DNA of 64,000 nt from the NCBI GenBank assembly GCA_025698895.1, contig JAILWO010000001.1:62001-126000 (forward strand), given 5' to 3'. The notes beneath the pieces were generated by a model that searched no databases, was not told the origin of the DNA, and saw nothing but the letters and a program-made list of their open reading frames with translations. The position numbers were made by a program, and so were the translations under genes. How positions within the stretch are numbered: position 1 is the first letter of the stretch; every line of letters starts with the position of its first letter. Positions 1-7,467 of this stretch are shown here, piece by piece. This stretch comes from Rhizobiaceae bacterium (GTDB taxonomy: Bacteria; Pseudomonadota; Alphaproteobacteria; Rhizobiales; Rhizobiaceae).

Positions 1-1004
1 TGCAGGCAGGAATCGGTCAGTTCGCGCGCCAGCCGCCCGGTCTTGAGCTTGGCCATCGAGGCGAGCTTCGTCACGTCGGCGCCGGCGACGTATTGCTCGA
101 CCGCGCTCCAGGTCAGCGCGCGCAGCGCCTCGACCTCGGTCCTCAGTTCCGCCAGCCGGAAATGGACCACCTGGTTGTCGAGGATCGGCTTGCCGAAGGC
201 ATGCCGGCCGGCGGTGTATTCGATGGTGAGGTCGATCAGCCGGTCGAAGCCCTTGATCGAGCTCGCCGCCGAATAGAGCCGCTCCTCCTGGAACTGCAGC
301 ATCTGGTAGGTGAAGCCCTTGCCTTCCTCGCCGATGACATTGGCGCGCGGCACCCGCACCTCGTCGAAGAAGAGCTGAGCGGTGTCGGAGGAATGCATGC
401 CGATCTTGTGGATCTTCTGCTTCGTGATGCCCCTGGCGTCCATCGGCACGCAGATCAGCGACTTGTTGCGATGCGGTTGGTCGTCGGACGTGTTGGCCAG
501 CAGGCAGCACCAGTCGGCCTTCAGCCCGTTGGTGATCCACATCTTGGTGCCGGAAATCACATAGTCACCGCCGTCCTTGCGCGCCTGCGTCTTGGCCGCC
601 GACACGTCCGAGCCGGCGCCCGGTTCCGACACGCCGAGGCAGCCGACGACGTCGCCGGCGATCGACGGCGCGAGGAAGTTGCGCTTCACATGGTCGGAGC
701 CGAAGCGGTTCAGCGCCGGCGTGCACATGTCGGTGTGAACGCCGATCGCCATCGGCACGCCGCCCGCGTGACAGAGCCCCAGTTCCTCGGCCATCACCAT
801 CGAATAGGAGAAGTCGAGCCCCAGCCCGCCATAGGCGGGGTCGTATTTGATGCCGAGCAGGCCGAGATCGCCGAGCTTCTTGAACACCTCGTGCGAAGGG
901 AATTCCTCCGCCGCCTCCCATTCATCGACATGGGGGTTGAGTTCGGTGGCGACGAATTTCGCCACGGTGCGGCGCAGGTCTTCATGTTCGGCGGTGAAGT
1001 GCAT
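1..1004 (-). CDS. Acyl-CoA dehydrogenase (3' end outside window)
   Basis: FAD-dependent acyl-CoA dehydrogenase, which introduces the alpha-beta double bond into an acyl-CoA. The protein starts MHFTAEHEDLRRTV and shows the family blocks in order: N-terminal helical domain with YGGLGLDFSYSMVMAEELG, the flavin-binding stretch GCLGVSEPGAGSDVS, then KMWITNG and the C-terminal helical domain with AFGKPILDNQ. About 334 residues are present; the C-terminal ~50 lie beyond base 1. It sits downstream of a carboxyltransferase on the same strand, separated by 220 bp holding a long inverted repeat. That pairing resembles the leucine/isovalerate (liu) and acyclic terpene (atu) pathways; the substrate cannot be fixed from sequence. 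Start ATG at 1002-1004. Confidence 0.9.
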   Translation of the reverse strand, partial: MHFTAEHEDLRRTVAKFVATELNPHVDEWEAAEEFPSHEVFKKLGDLGLLGIKYDPAYGGLGLDFSYSMVMAEELGLCHAGGVPMAIGVHTDMCTPALNRFGSDHVKRNFLAPSIAGDVVGCLGVSEPGAGSDVSAAKTQARKDGGDYVISGTKMWITNGLKADWCCLLANTSDDQPHRNKSLICVPMDARGITKQKIHKIGMHSSDTAQLFFDEVRVPRANVIGEEGKGFTYQMLQFQEERLYSAASSIKGFDRLIDLTIEYTAGRHAFGKPILDNQVVHFRLAELRTEVEALRALTWSAVEQYVAGADVTKLASMAKLKTGRLARELTDSCL

Positions 1005-1040
1005 GTTTGTTCTCCAGCGTCTTGCCGTCTGTCGCGGCCC

Positions 1041-1218
1041 TACCCCTCATCCGACCTCGCTCCGCTCGGCCACCTTCTCCCACAAGGGGAGAAGGGGGAG
1101 CGCCTGAAAGGATCCACCCCAATCACTGCCGTCTGCGACTGGTGGCCGGGCCGCAGCGACTTTCCTTCTCCCCTTGTGGGAGAAGGTGGCCGAGCGGAGC
1201 GAGGTCGGATGAGGGGTA
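1041..1218. repeat. 55-bp perfect inverted repeat (rhizobial RIME-like element)
   Basis: Positions 1041-1095 and 1164-1218 are exact reverse complements (55 bp each) around a 68-bp loop. The arm contains the words CCTCATCCGACC, CGCTCCGCTCGGCCACC and TTCTCCCACAAGGGGAGAAGG, typical of dispersed palindromic repeats in Rhizobiales. It fills the gap between the carboxyltransferase and acyl-CoA dehydrogenase genes, so a co-transcript would fold it into a very long hairpin. Confidence 0.9.
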
Positions 1219-1224
1219 TCACTG

Positions 1225-2841
1225 TCACCCCCTCGCCACGCCGAAGGTGTTGGGCCGCATTGTCCGCGCCTCGCCTTCGGCAGCGATCGAGAGGCACAGC
1301 CCCAGCACCCGGCGCGTGTCGCGCGGGTCGATGATGCCGTCGTCCCACAGGCGGGCGGTCGAATAGAGCGCGGTAGACTGTCCGTCGATGCCGTCGCGGA
1401 TTTTCGCGCTCTGCTTGGCCAGCGCTTCCTCGTCGGGCTCGACGCCCTTGCGGGCCGCTGCGCCGCGCGCCACGATTTCCATCACCTTGGCCGCCTGTCC
1501 GCCGCCCATCACGGCTGTCCGCGCCGAGGGCCATGAGAAGATGAAGCGGGGCGAGAAGCCGCGTCCGCACATGCCGTAATTGCCCGCGCCGAACGAGCCG
1601 CCAATGACGATCGTGAATTTCGGCACGCGCGCGTTTGCGACCGCCTGGATCATTTTGGAGCCGTGCTTGACCGCGCCCTCGCGCTCGGCGGCCGAGCCGA
1701 CCATGTAGCCGGTCGTGTTCTGCAGGAAGATCAGAGGAATGCCGGCCTGATCGCACAGTTGCACGAACTGCGCAGCCTTGAGCGAGCCGGAGGGCCTGAT
1801 CGCGCCATTGTTGGCCAGCACGCCGATCCGGTGTCCCTCAATCGCGCCATGGCCGCAGACCATCTCGTGGCCATAGCCGGGCTTGAACTCGAAGAAGTCC
1901 GAGCCGTCCAGCACACGCGCCAGAACCTCCTTCATGTCGAAGGGCCAGCGGGGATCGGCCGGCACGATGCCCATAAGTTCCTCGGTGTCCAATACGGGCT
2001 CCTGGCTGTCGGACCCGCGCCCGACGACAGGCGAACCGCGACCGACCCGCTTCATGATCTCGCGGCCGATCTCAATGGCCTGCGCGTCGTCCTCGGCGAC
2101 ATATTCGCCGAGCCCGGTGACGGCACCGTGCATGTCGGCCCCGCCCAGCGTCTCGTCGTCGGCGTCCTCGCCGATCGCGGCCTTGACCAGCGGCGGGCCA
2201 GCCAGGAAGATCTTCGAACGGCCGCGCACCAGCACGACATAATCCGAAAGCCCCGGCAGATAGGCGCCGCCGGCGGTCGATGACCCGTGCACGATCGCGA
2301 TCTGGGGAATGCCGGCCGCCGAGAGCCTCGCCTGGTTGGCGAAGGCGCGACCACCCTCCACGAACATCTCAGCCTGGTAGGCCAGATTGGCGCCCCCGCT
2401 CTCGACCAGATAGATCAACGGCAGCCGGTTCTCGAAGGCAATCTCGTGCAGCCTCAACGTCTTCTTCAGCCCGATGGGCGGGATCGTGCCGCCCTTGATG
2501 CCGGAATCGGACGCCGACACGATGCAGCGCCGGCCGGAGACGACGCCGATGCCGGCGATCGAGCCGCCGCCCATCGCATTGTCGGCGCCATCGTCGTCAT
2601 GCATGCCGAGTCCGGCGAGCGACATCAGCTCGAGGAAGGGTTCGTCGGGATCGAGCAGGCGCTCGACGCGTTCGCGCGGGGTCAACTGCCCGCGCGCGGC
2701 GAAGACGGGGCGTTTCGCATCCGAATTGAGCCTGATCTTTTCCTCGATCGCGCGAACCTCGGCCAGCCTGGCTGCCATCCGGTCCGCGTTGGCCCGAAAA
2801 GCGTCCGACGCCGGATCGAGCGTGCTGTCCAGCACTGGCAT
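1225..2841 (-). CDS. Biotin-dependent acyl-CoA carboxylase, carboxyltransferase (beta) subunit
   Basis: Carboxyltransferase subunit of a biotin-dependent acyl-CoA carboxylase; it moves CO2 from carboxybiotin to an acyl-CoA. The 538 residues hold two crotonase-fold halves. Visible blocks are RGQLTPRERVERLLDP (residues ~50-65), the MGGGSIAGIG/SGIKGGT acyl-CoA region, YLVESGGANL, HGSSTAGGAYLPGLSDY, and in the C-half GYMVGSAAE and GGSFGAGNYGMCGRGFSPRF. The HDDDGADNAMGGGS stretch is closer to geranyl-CoA carboxylase (AtuC) than to methylcrotonyl-CoA carboxylase as I remember them, so the substrate is uncertain. No biotin carboxylase gene is in view; it would be expected beyond base 1. A LiuR-like palindrome lies 115 bp upstream of the start. 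Confidence 0.88.
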   Translation of the reverse strand: MPVLDSTLDPASDAFRANADRMAARLAEVRAIEEKIRLNSDAKRPVFAARGQLTPRERVERLLDPDEPFLELMSLAGLGMHDDDGADNAMGGGSIAGIGVVSGRRCIVSASDSGIKGGTIPPIGLKKTLRLHEIAFENRLPLIYLVESGGANLAYQAEMFVEGGRAFANQARLSAAGIPQIAIVHGSSTAGGAYLPGLSDYVVLVRGRSKIFLAGPPLVKAAIGEDADDETLGGADMHGAVTGLGEYVAEDDAQAIEIGREIMKRVGRGSPVVGRGSDSQEPVLDTEELMGIVPADPRWPFDMKEVLARVLDGSDFFEFKPGYGHEMVCGHGAIEGHRIGVLANNGAIRPSGSLKAAQFVQLCDQAGIPLIFLQNTTGYMVGSAAEREGAVKHGSKMIQAVANARVPKFTIVIGGSFGAGNYGMCGRGFSPRFIFSWPSARTAVMGGGQAAKVMEIVARGAAARKGVEPDEEALAKQSAKIRDGIDGQSTALYSTARLWDDGIIDPRDTRRVLGLCLSIAAEGEARTMRPNTFGVARG

Positions 2842-2956
2842 CAGCCGCGAACCAGCCTGAGCGAGACGGTTTCAGGCCACGAAAGCAAGGTGTTGAACAG
2901 ACAATGACAGCTCATCAAGGCCTCCTCCCCGGCCGCTTCCGGGACGCTAAATCACG

Positions 2957-2972
2957 TTGACGTAAACGTCAA
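2957..2972. promoter_or_regulatory. LiuR-like palindromic operator
   Basis: TTGACGTAAACGTCAA is a 7+7 bp inverted repeat with a 2-bp centre (AA). It lies between the divergent carboxyltransferase (-) and SCP2 (+) genes. It resembles sites attributed to MerR-family LiuR regulators of branched-chain acid catabolism. The regulator gene is not in this window, so the assignment is inference. Confidence 0.6.
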
Positions 2973-3027
2973 TCGACTGCTATGAGCCGCGCCGGACCGA
3001 GATCAACCGCCAACAAGGAGACCGCCG

Positions 3028-3309
3028 ATGGACCTCGACGCTATCGCCTCGAAACTGCAGGAAAAGCTGGCTGCTTCCGGCTTCGACAAATCGGTCAAGT
3101 TCGACCTCGGCCCCGACGGCGTGATCCTGGCGGATGGCGCGGATGTGAAGACGCAGGACGGCGCGGCCGACTGCACGATCGCGATGACGAAGTCGGATTT
3201 CGAGGAGATGCTTTCGGGTGAACTCAACCCCACGTCGGCGTTCATGCAGGGCAAGCTGAAGGTCGACGGCGACATGTCGGTGGCGATGTCGCTGTCCTCG
3301 CTGCTGTAG
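3028..3309 (+). CDS. SCP2 sterol-binding domain protein
   Basis: Small (93 aa) cytosolic protein made of one SCP2-like lipid-binding domain. It starts MDLDAIASKLQEKL and continues KFDLGPDGVILADG, then DCTIAMTKSDFEEMLSGELN and AFMQGKLKVDGDMSVAMSLS, the usual C-terminal SCP2 signature. AAGGAG at 3015-3020 precedes the ATG. Such proteins bind acyl-CoA or hydrophobic ligands, which fits the divergent acyl-CoA carboxylase gene and shared operator. Its last 68 bp overlap the predicted 3' end of the convergent GNAT gene. Confidence 0.9.
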   Translation: MDLDAIASKLQEKLAASGFDKSVKFDLGPDGVILADGADVKTQDGAADCTIAMTKSDFEEMLSGELNPTSAFMQGKLKVDGDMSVAMSLSSLL

Positions 3310-3931
3310 AAGAACGCGGATACCTGGATTGATCGAAGGCCGCGCGGCGCAGCCTCGCCGCCGCCCGTCCGGTCGCGACGATCACGCCTTCGGCACCGGC
3401 CAGCGCGCCTGGTTCCAGTTCCAGCGCGAGCAGACGGTGCTTCTCGAACGGACCGGGCATGGCAAGGCGGCCGGTCGCGGCCGACGAGAAGCCGAAACGG
3501 CCGTAATAGGCCTCGTCACCCACCAGCACGATCGCGCCGTGACCGAGACGGCGCGCCTCCGCGATCGCGTGACGCATCAGCGCCGAGCCGATGCCGGCCG
3601 ATTTGGCGCACGGATCGACCGCCAGCGGGCCGAGAAGCAGGGCAGCGGCATTGCCGCCGCCGGTCTCCCCGCTTGAGGGGGAGATCGGAAGTTTCACCGC
3701 CACGTCCCACAGCCGCACCGTGCCGACGAGCCGGCCCACCGCATCCCTGGCGACGAAGACCAGCCCCTCGGCCGGCAGCCGGCCGCGCCGCAGCTTCTCC
3801 GACGACTTGCGCTTGCGGTTCACGCCCATGGCGCGGTCGAGCAGCGCCTCGCGCGCGACGATGTCGGCAGGCGCTTCGGCCGTGATCTCGAAGGCCGCCG
3901 CCGGCGGCAGATTGTCCTGGACCAGTTCCAT
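3242..3931 (-). CDS. GNAT-family N-acetyltransferase with repeat-derived insertion
   Basis: Acetyl-CoA-dependent N-acetyltransferase of the YhbS-like GNAT group; target unknown. After an N-terminal strand region (LVFVARDAVGRLVGTVRLWDV), the acetyl-CoA-binding motif appears as LLLGPLAVDPCAKSAGIGSAL, then YYGRFGF near the C-terminal third. Between residues ~80 and 93 the segment KLPISPSSGETGGG is not GNAT-like: it is the translation of a palindromic repeat (3653-3694) read in frame. The C-terminal ~30 residues (SSTAARTATSPPTCRRR) look non-native and run antisense into the SCP2 gene, suggesting loss of the ancestral stop. Function may be retained or impaired. Confidence 0.75.
   Translation of the reverse strand: MELVQDNLPPAAAFEITAEAPADIVAREALLDRAMGVNRKRKSSEKLRRGRLPAEGLVFVARDAVGRLVGTVRLWDVAVKLPISPSSGETGGGNAAALLLGPLAVDPCAKSAGIGSALMRHAIAEARRLGHGAIVLVGDEAYYGRFGFSSAATGRLAMPGPFEKHRLLALELEPGALAGAEGVIVATGRAAARLRRAAFDQSRYPRSSTAARTATSPPTCRRRPSACPA
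3653..3694. repeat. Palindromic repeat inserted in frame in a GNAT gene
   Basis: The core TCTCCCC-GCTTGAG-GGGGAGA forms a 7-bp stem with a short loop (about 3664-3684). This word family is common as an intergenic repeat in Mesorhizobium-type genomes. Here it lies inside an open reading frame and adds about 14 codons without shifting it. Confidence 0.65.
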
Positions 3932-3984
3932 GATCCGCGATCCTTCAGGAACGGAGACTGCTTTCGGGTCGACGCGTGGCGCGC

Positions 3985-4021
3985 CGACCCCACCCGACCA
4001 CGCTCCCCGAGAGGGAGGGTC
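3985..4021. repeat. Short palindromic repeat remnant
   Basis: Between the GNAT start and the ornithine decarboxylase stop the sequence reads CGACCCCACCCGACCACG followed by CTCCCCGAGAGGGAGGG, a small hairpin (CTCCC/GGGAG, 4003-4017). It resembles the CCCTCCCC...GGGGTGGGGTC class of rhizobial intergenic repeats. Confidence 0.45.
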
Positions 4022-4025
4022 GTCG

Positions 4026-5159
4026 TCAGATCACGTAGGATCGAAGGGGCTCGAAGCCGTTGAAGGCGACGGACGCATAGGTGGTCGTGTAGGCGCCCGT
4101 CCCCTCGATCAGCACCTCGTCGCCGATGGTGAGCGTGAGCGGCAGCGGATAGGGCGTCTTCTCGTACATCACGTCGGCCGAGTCGCAGGTCGGGCCGGCG
4201 AGGACGCAGGGCGCCACCTCGCCGCCGTCGCGCGGCGTGACGATCGGGTAGCGGATCGCCTCGTCCATCGTTTCGGCCAGACCGCCGAACTTGCCGATGT
4301 CGAGATAGACCCAGCGCACATTGTCGTTGTCGGCCTTCTTCGAGATCAGCACGACCTCCGATTTGATGACGCCGGCATTGCCGACCATGCCGCGGCCGGG
4401 CTCGATGATCGTCTCGGGCATGCGGTTGCCGAAATGTTTCGACAGCGCTTCGAAGATCGCCTGGCCATAGGCCTGCGCGGCCGGGACGTCCTTGAGGTAG
4501 CGGGTCGGAAAGCCGCCGCCCATATTGACCATCTTGAGCACGATGCCGTCCTCGGCCAGCGTCGCGAAGACATGCCTGGCGTCGCCCAGCGCCCGGTCCC
4601 AGGCCGTCAGGTCGCACTGCTGCGAGCCGACGTGGAACGAAACACCGTAGGGGTCGAGCCCGAGCGATCGGGCATGCCGCAGCACGTCGACGGCCATTTC
4701 GGGAACGCAGCCGAACTTGCGCGACAGCGGCCATTCCGCGCCCTCGCCATCGGTGAGCACGCGGCAGAACACCTGCGCGCCCGGCGCGGCGCGGGCAACC
4801 TTTTCGACCTCTTCCACCGCGTCGACGGCGAACAGACGCACGCCGAGTTCATGGGCGCGCGCGATGTCGCGCTCCTTCTTGATCGTGTTGCCGAAAGAAA
4901 TGCGCGCGGCCGGCGCGCCGGCATCCATCGCCATCTCGATCTCGGCCACGCTGGCCGTGTCGAAGGACGAGCCCATCGAGGCCAGCAGGCGCAGGATCTC
5001 GGGCGCGGGGTTGGCCTTCACCGCGTAGTAGATCCTCGAATTGGGCATCGCCTTTTCGAAGGCGCGGTAATTGTCGGCGACGACGTCGAGGTCGACGACG
5101 AGGCAGGGGCCGGCGGGGCGGCGGGCGGCAAGGAAATCGATGATACGCTGCGTGGCCAT
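4026..5159 (-). CDS. odc2: Ornithine/lysine decarboxylase, fold-type III PLP enzyme
   Basis: Group IV decarboxylase with alanine-racemase fold, making putrescine (or cadaverine) from ornithine (or lysine). The 377 residues show the PLP-lysine motif YYAVKANP (Lys48), the HVGSQ block, NMGGGFPTRY, the phosphate-binding EPGRGMVGNAG, and the catalytic-cysteine motif GPTCDSADV (Cys325) contributed across the dimer interface. Rhizobial homologues are called Odc2. A roughly 480-nt leader without a convincing gene precedes it and looks like the speF RNA. Putrescine made here would feed homospermidine synthase encoded at 44.3-45.7 kb. Substrate preference between ornithine and lysine cannot be told from sequence alone. 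Confidence 0.92.
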   Translation of the reverse strand: MATQRIIDFLAARRPAGPCLVVDLDVVADNYRAFEKAMPNSRIYYAVKANPAPEILRLLASMGSSFDTASVAEIEMAMDAGAPAARISFGNTIKKERDIARAHELGVRLFAVDAVEEVEKVARAAPGAQVFCRVLTDGEGAEWPLSRKFGCVPEMAVDVLRHARSLGLDPYGVSFHVGSQQCDLTAWDRALGDARHVFATLAEDGIVLKMVNMGGGFPTRYLKDVPAAQAYGQAIFEALSKHFGNRMPETIIEPGRGMVGNAGVIKSEVVLISKKADNDNVRWVYLDIGKFGGLAETMDEAIRYPIVTPRDGGEVAPCVLAGPTCDSADVMYEKTPYPLPLTLTIGDEVLIEGTGAYTTTYASVAFNGFEPLRSYVI

Positions 5160-5640
5160 CGGGGTCGCTCCAATCGCGCCGCGAGGGCGCGCGTCAAGGC
5201 GTTCGCCCGGGCGGGGTCAGCCGCGCCGGACGTGGGGTTGGACAAAGGCGCAGACCGCTTGCCCCCGAAGCCGGCCGGTGGAGATTCCGGACCCGATGGG
5301 CGCGCGATGCGCGACGATGAGCCGGCGCCTCGCGGCGAAAGCTCGCTTTGTCTGCCTCAGCTTTGGAAGGGAGAACCCCGCCGCACTGTCGGCAATGAGG
5401 GTGTGCCTCTTCAGTAACCCCGGTTTTTGGACAACCGGCAGACACCAGAAAGGCCCGCACCGTCGTTGCTTCAAGGCGTCCTCGGACTTGCGGTTGGCCG
5501 CGAGACCGACTGGAGGGGTTAGCTCCAGGTACCTTACCGTGTCCCTCGCCATATCGGGGACCGGCGGACGCCCACAGGCACGTGCGACTTTGGGCAAGGC
5601 GCATTTAGGCGAATCGTCTCGCGGAATCAATGGAGAATTG
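5160..5640 (-). ncRNA. Candidate speF leader RNA upstream of ornithine decarboxylase
   Basis: A ~480-nt region directly upstream of the decarboxylase start has no convincing gene. On the minus strand it holds several compact hairpins, for example CTGGAG/CTCCAG with a CTAACCC loop (5510-5528) and CCGGTT/AACCGG (5420-5438). The alphaproteobacterial speF motif (Rfam) is a long conserved leader found upstream of exactly this kind of gene, proposed to control it in cis. Assignment rests on position, length and hairpins; covariance was not tested. The remaining 5641-5787, up to the Crp/Fnr gene, likely carries both promoters; I see no clear boxes. Confidence 0.55.
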
Positions 5641-5895
5641 CAGGCCGAAAGCTAATTTTACGCTCTCCGCCGAACCATTTGCCTCCCTCGCGGTTGAGGT
5701 GTGACGGGCGTGCAACAGAGACGACCGCCCGCGCGCAGCGAAACGAACCTGAAGGAAGCCGGTAGCCAATCAGGAAGGTTGGAGCAGATGGAACCCTTGG
5801 CCGAGAACCCGCTGATGCTGAAGCTGCGATGGGGCTATCCGCTCGACGACCAGGACTAGGACCGCCTGGATGAGCTTTGCCAGGACCATGCCAGC

Positions 5896-6522
5896 GTGCG
5901 CGCCCGCCAGGACCTCATTTCGGAAGGCGACAGGCCGGAACACGTTCACCTCGTGATGGAGGGCCTGGCCTGCCGCTACAAGATACTTCCGAGCGGTCGG
6001 CGATCGATCGTGGCGCTGCTCATTCCGGGAGATTTCTGCGACCTCAACGTGGCCATCCTCGGCGAGATGGACCATGCCATCGCGACCATGAGCGACTCCA
6101 GGATCGTACAGATCCCCCGATCCACCATCGACGAATTGATCAAGACGCATCCCAACATCACCAGAGCCTTCTGGTGGGCGACGCTGGTGGATGAAGGCAC
6201 GCTGCGCGAATGGCTGGCTAATATGGGCCGCCGGCCTTCCGACAAGCAGATGGCGCACTTCTTCTGCGAAATGTTCGCGCGCATGGCGGCGGTCGGGCGT
6301 GCGAGGAAAGGAAGGTTTTTCCTGCCGCTGACGCAGGAGGATCTCGGCGATGTGCTGGGCATGTCGACCGTGCACGTCAACCGGACCATGCAGCGGCTCA
6401 GGGAGATGGAGTTGCTGGATTTCTCCGATCACGAGGTGCTGATCAGAAAGCCCGACCGGCTGATCGAATTCGCCGAGTTCGATCCCAACTATCTCCATCT
6501 CGGATTCCGGGAAGATGCGTGA
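5896..6522 (+). CDS. Crp/Fnr-family regulator, N-terminus cut by an in-frame TAG
   Basis: Transcription regulator with a cyclic-nucleotide-binding-type beta-roll (DLISEGDRPEHVHLVMEGLACRY) and a C-terminal winged helix (LTQEDLGDVLGMSTVHVNRTMQ). Reading back in the same frame, the natural start is ATG 5788 (MEPLAENPLMLKLRWGYP), which matches the N-terminus typical of this rhizobial subgroup, but codon 24 is TAG (5857-5859). Only a GTG at 5896 remains as a restart, losing 36 residues of the sensor domain. No Cys cluster for an Fe-S centre is seen. It may be a pseudogene, a reinitiated short form or a sequencing error. Confidence 0.75.
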   Translation: MRARQDLISEGDRPEHVHLVMEGLACRYKILPSGRRSIVALLIPGDFCDLNVAILGEMDHAIATMSDSRIVQIPRSTIDELIKTHPNITRAFWWATLVDEGTLREWLANMGRRPSDKQMAHFFCEMFARMAAVGRARKGRFFLPLTQEDLGDVLGMSTVHVNRTMQRLREMELLDFSDHEVLIRKPDRLIEFAEFDPNYLHLGFREDA

Positions 6523-6566
6523 CATCCGGCGGCCCCGCTCGGGGCGGATTGAAGGAAAAGGCTCTC

Positions 6567-6800
6567 ATGCCCCTGTTTTATTTCGACATCGACGACGGCG
6601 TCTACTCCACCGAGGGCGCCGAAGCCATTGAGTTCGCCAACACGGAGGCGGCACGGCGCGGCGTCGTTTCCGCCCTCGCCGAAATCGCGGCGAACGAACT
6701 GCCGAACGGCGGATCCCGCACCTTCAGGGCGGTCATCAGGGATCCGGACGGCCGCGACCTGTTCGAGGCGGTGCTGGAATTCAGGTCGCGCTGGCTGTGA
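6567..6800 (+). CDS. Small DUF6894-family protein
   Basis: A 77-residue protein beginning MPLFYFDIDDGVYSTEGAEAI, with the pattern FYFDxxDG...EF.....A...A and the ending GRDLFEAVLEF that is common in DUF6894 proteins of rhizobia. Function is unknown. GAAGGAAAA lies just ahead of the ATG. It sits 44 bp after the Crp/Fnr gene on the same strand and may be co-transcribed with it. Confidence 0.75.
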   Translation: MPLFYFDIDDGVYSTEGAEAIEFANTEAARRGVVSALAEIAANELPNGGSRTFRAVIRDPDGRDLFEAVLEFRSRWL

Positions 6801-6875
6801 CGCGCCGCCGCCCGGCTCTGGCCCGACCGCGCCAGACCGACGGCCATAAGCGCCGGCGACAAGTGAGGGAGCGAC

Positions 6876-7355
6876 ATGGACCAGCCGATGCTGTTCGATG
6901 ACTGGGAAGGCCTGGCGCGGATCGTGCTGGTCGGCGGAGCGGCCTATGTCGCGCTGGTCGTCATGCTGCGCGTTTCGGGCAAGCGCACGCTCAGCAAGAT
7001 GAACGCCTTCGACCTGGTGGTGACGGTGGCGCTGGGCTCCACGCTGGCGACCGTCCTGCTCGATCGCGACGTGCCGCTGGCCAACGGCGTGGTGGCGCTG
7101 GCGCTGCTGGTCTACCTGCAATACGCCATCACCTGGGCTTCCGTGCGCTCGGACCGGGTGCAGGCGCTGGTCAAGAGCGAGCCGACCGTGCTGGTTCGCG
7201 ACGGACGCTTTCTCGACGAGACGATGCGCCGCCAGCGCGTGACGCGCGCCGAGATCGAGGCCGCCCTGCGCGAACAGGGGCTCGACGACGTCGAACGCGC
7301 CGCGCTCGTCGTACTGGAGACGGATGGTTCGCTGAGCGTGGTGAAGCGGAACTGA
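6876..7355 (+). CDS. DUF421/YetF-like membrane protein
   Basis: A 159-residue protein with N-terminal membrane segments (LARIVLVGGAAYVALVVML, residues ~12-30; ANGVVALALLVYLQYAITW) followed by a cytosolic domain (VLVRDGRFLDETMRRQRVT...LREQGLDDVERAALVVLETDG). The motif LRVSGKRTLSKMNAFDLVVTVALGS is the hallmark of DUF421 proteins. Role unknown; Bacillus members are linked to spore or stress phenotypes. AGGGAGCGAC precedes the ATG. Same strand as the next two genes. Confidence 0.88.
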   Translation: MDQPMLFDDWEGLARIVLVGGAAYVALVVMLRVSGKRTLSKMNAFDLVVTVALGSTLATVLLDRDVPLANGVVALALLVYLQYAITWASVRSDRVQALVKSEPTVLVRDGRFLDETMRRQRVTRAEIEAALREQGLDDVERAALVVLETDGSLSVVKRN

Positions 7356-7467
7356 GACCGCAGGCCCCAGGGCGCCGCGACGACCGGACACGCGAAACGG
7401 AACAAATCGCCGTCTCGCCTGTCAGGGGGCGGTGCGCAACCGAACTCCGGGAGGCGAGGCTCCAGGC

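Noticed and set aside
93-1334. Long open frame on the plus strand (413 codons) across the acyl-CoA dehydrogenase and repeat region
   Set aside because: It is antisense to a clear acyl-CoA dehydrogenase, has no family features and is typical of GC-rich shadow frames.
3591-5417. 608-codon plus-strand open frame
   Set aside because: Antisense to ornithine decarboxylase and GNAT; composition is Arg/His/Gly-rich shadow coding with no domains.
5217-5630. 137-codon minus-strand open frame in the ornithine decarboxylase leader
   Set aside because: No recognisable domain, a second overlapping frame is equally open, and the position fits a structured leader RNA better than a gene.
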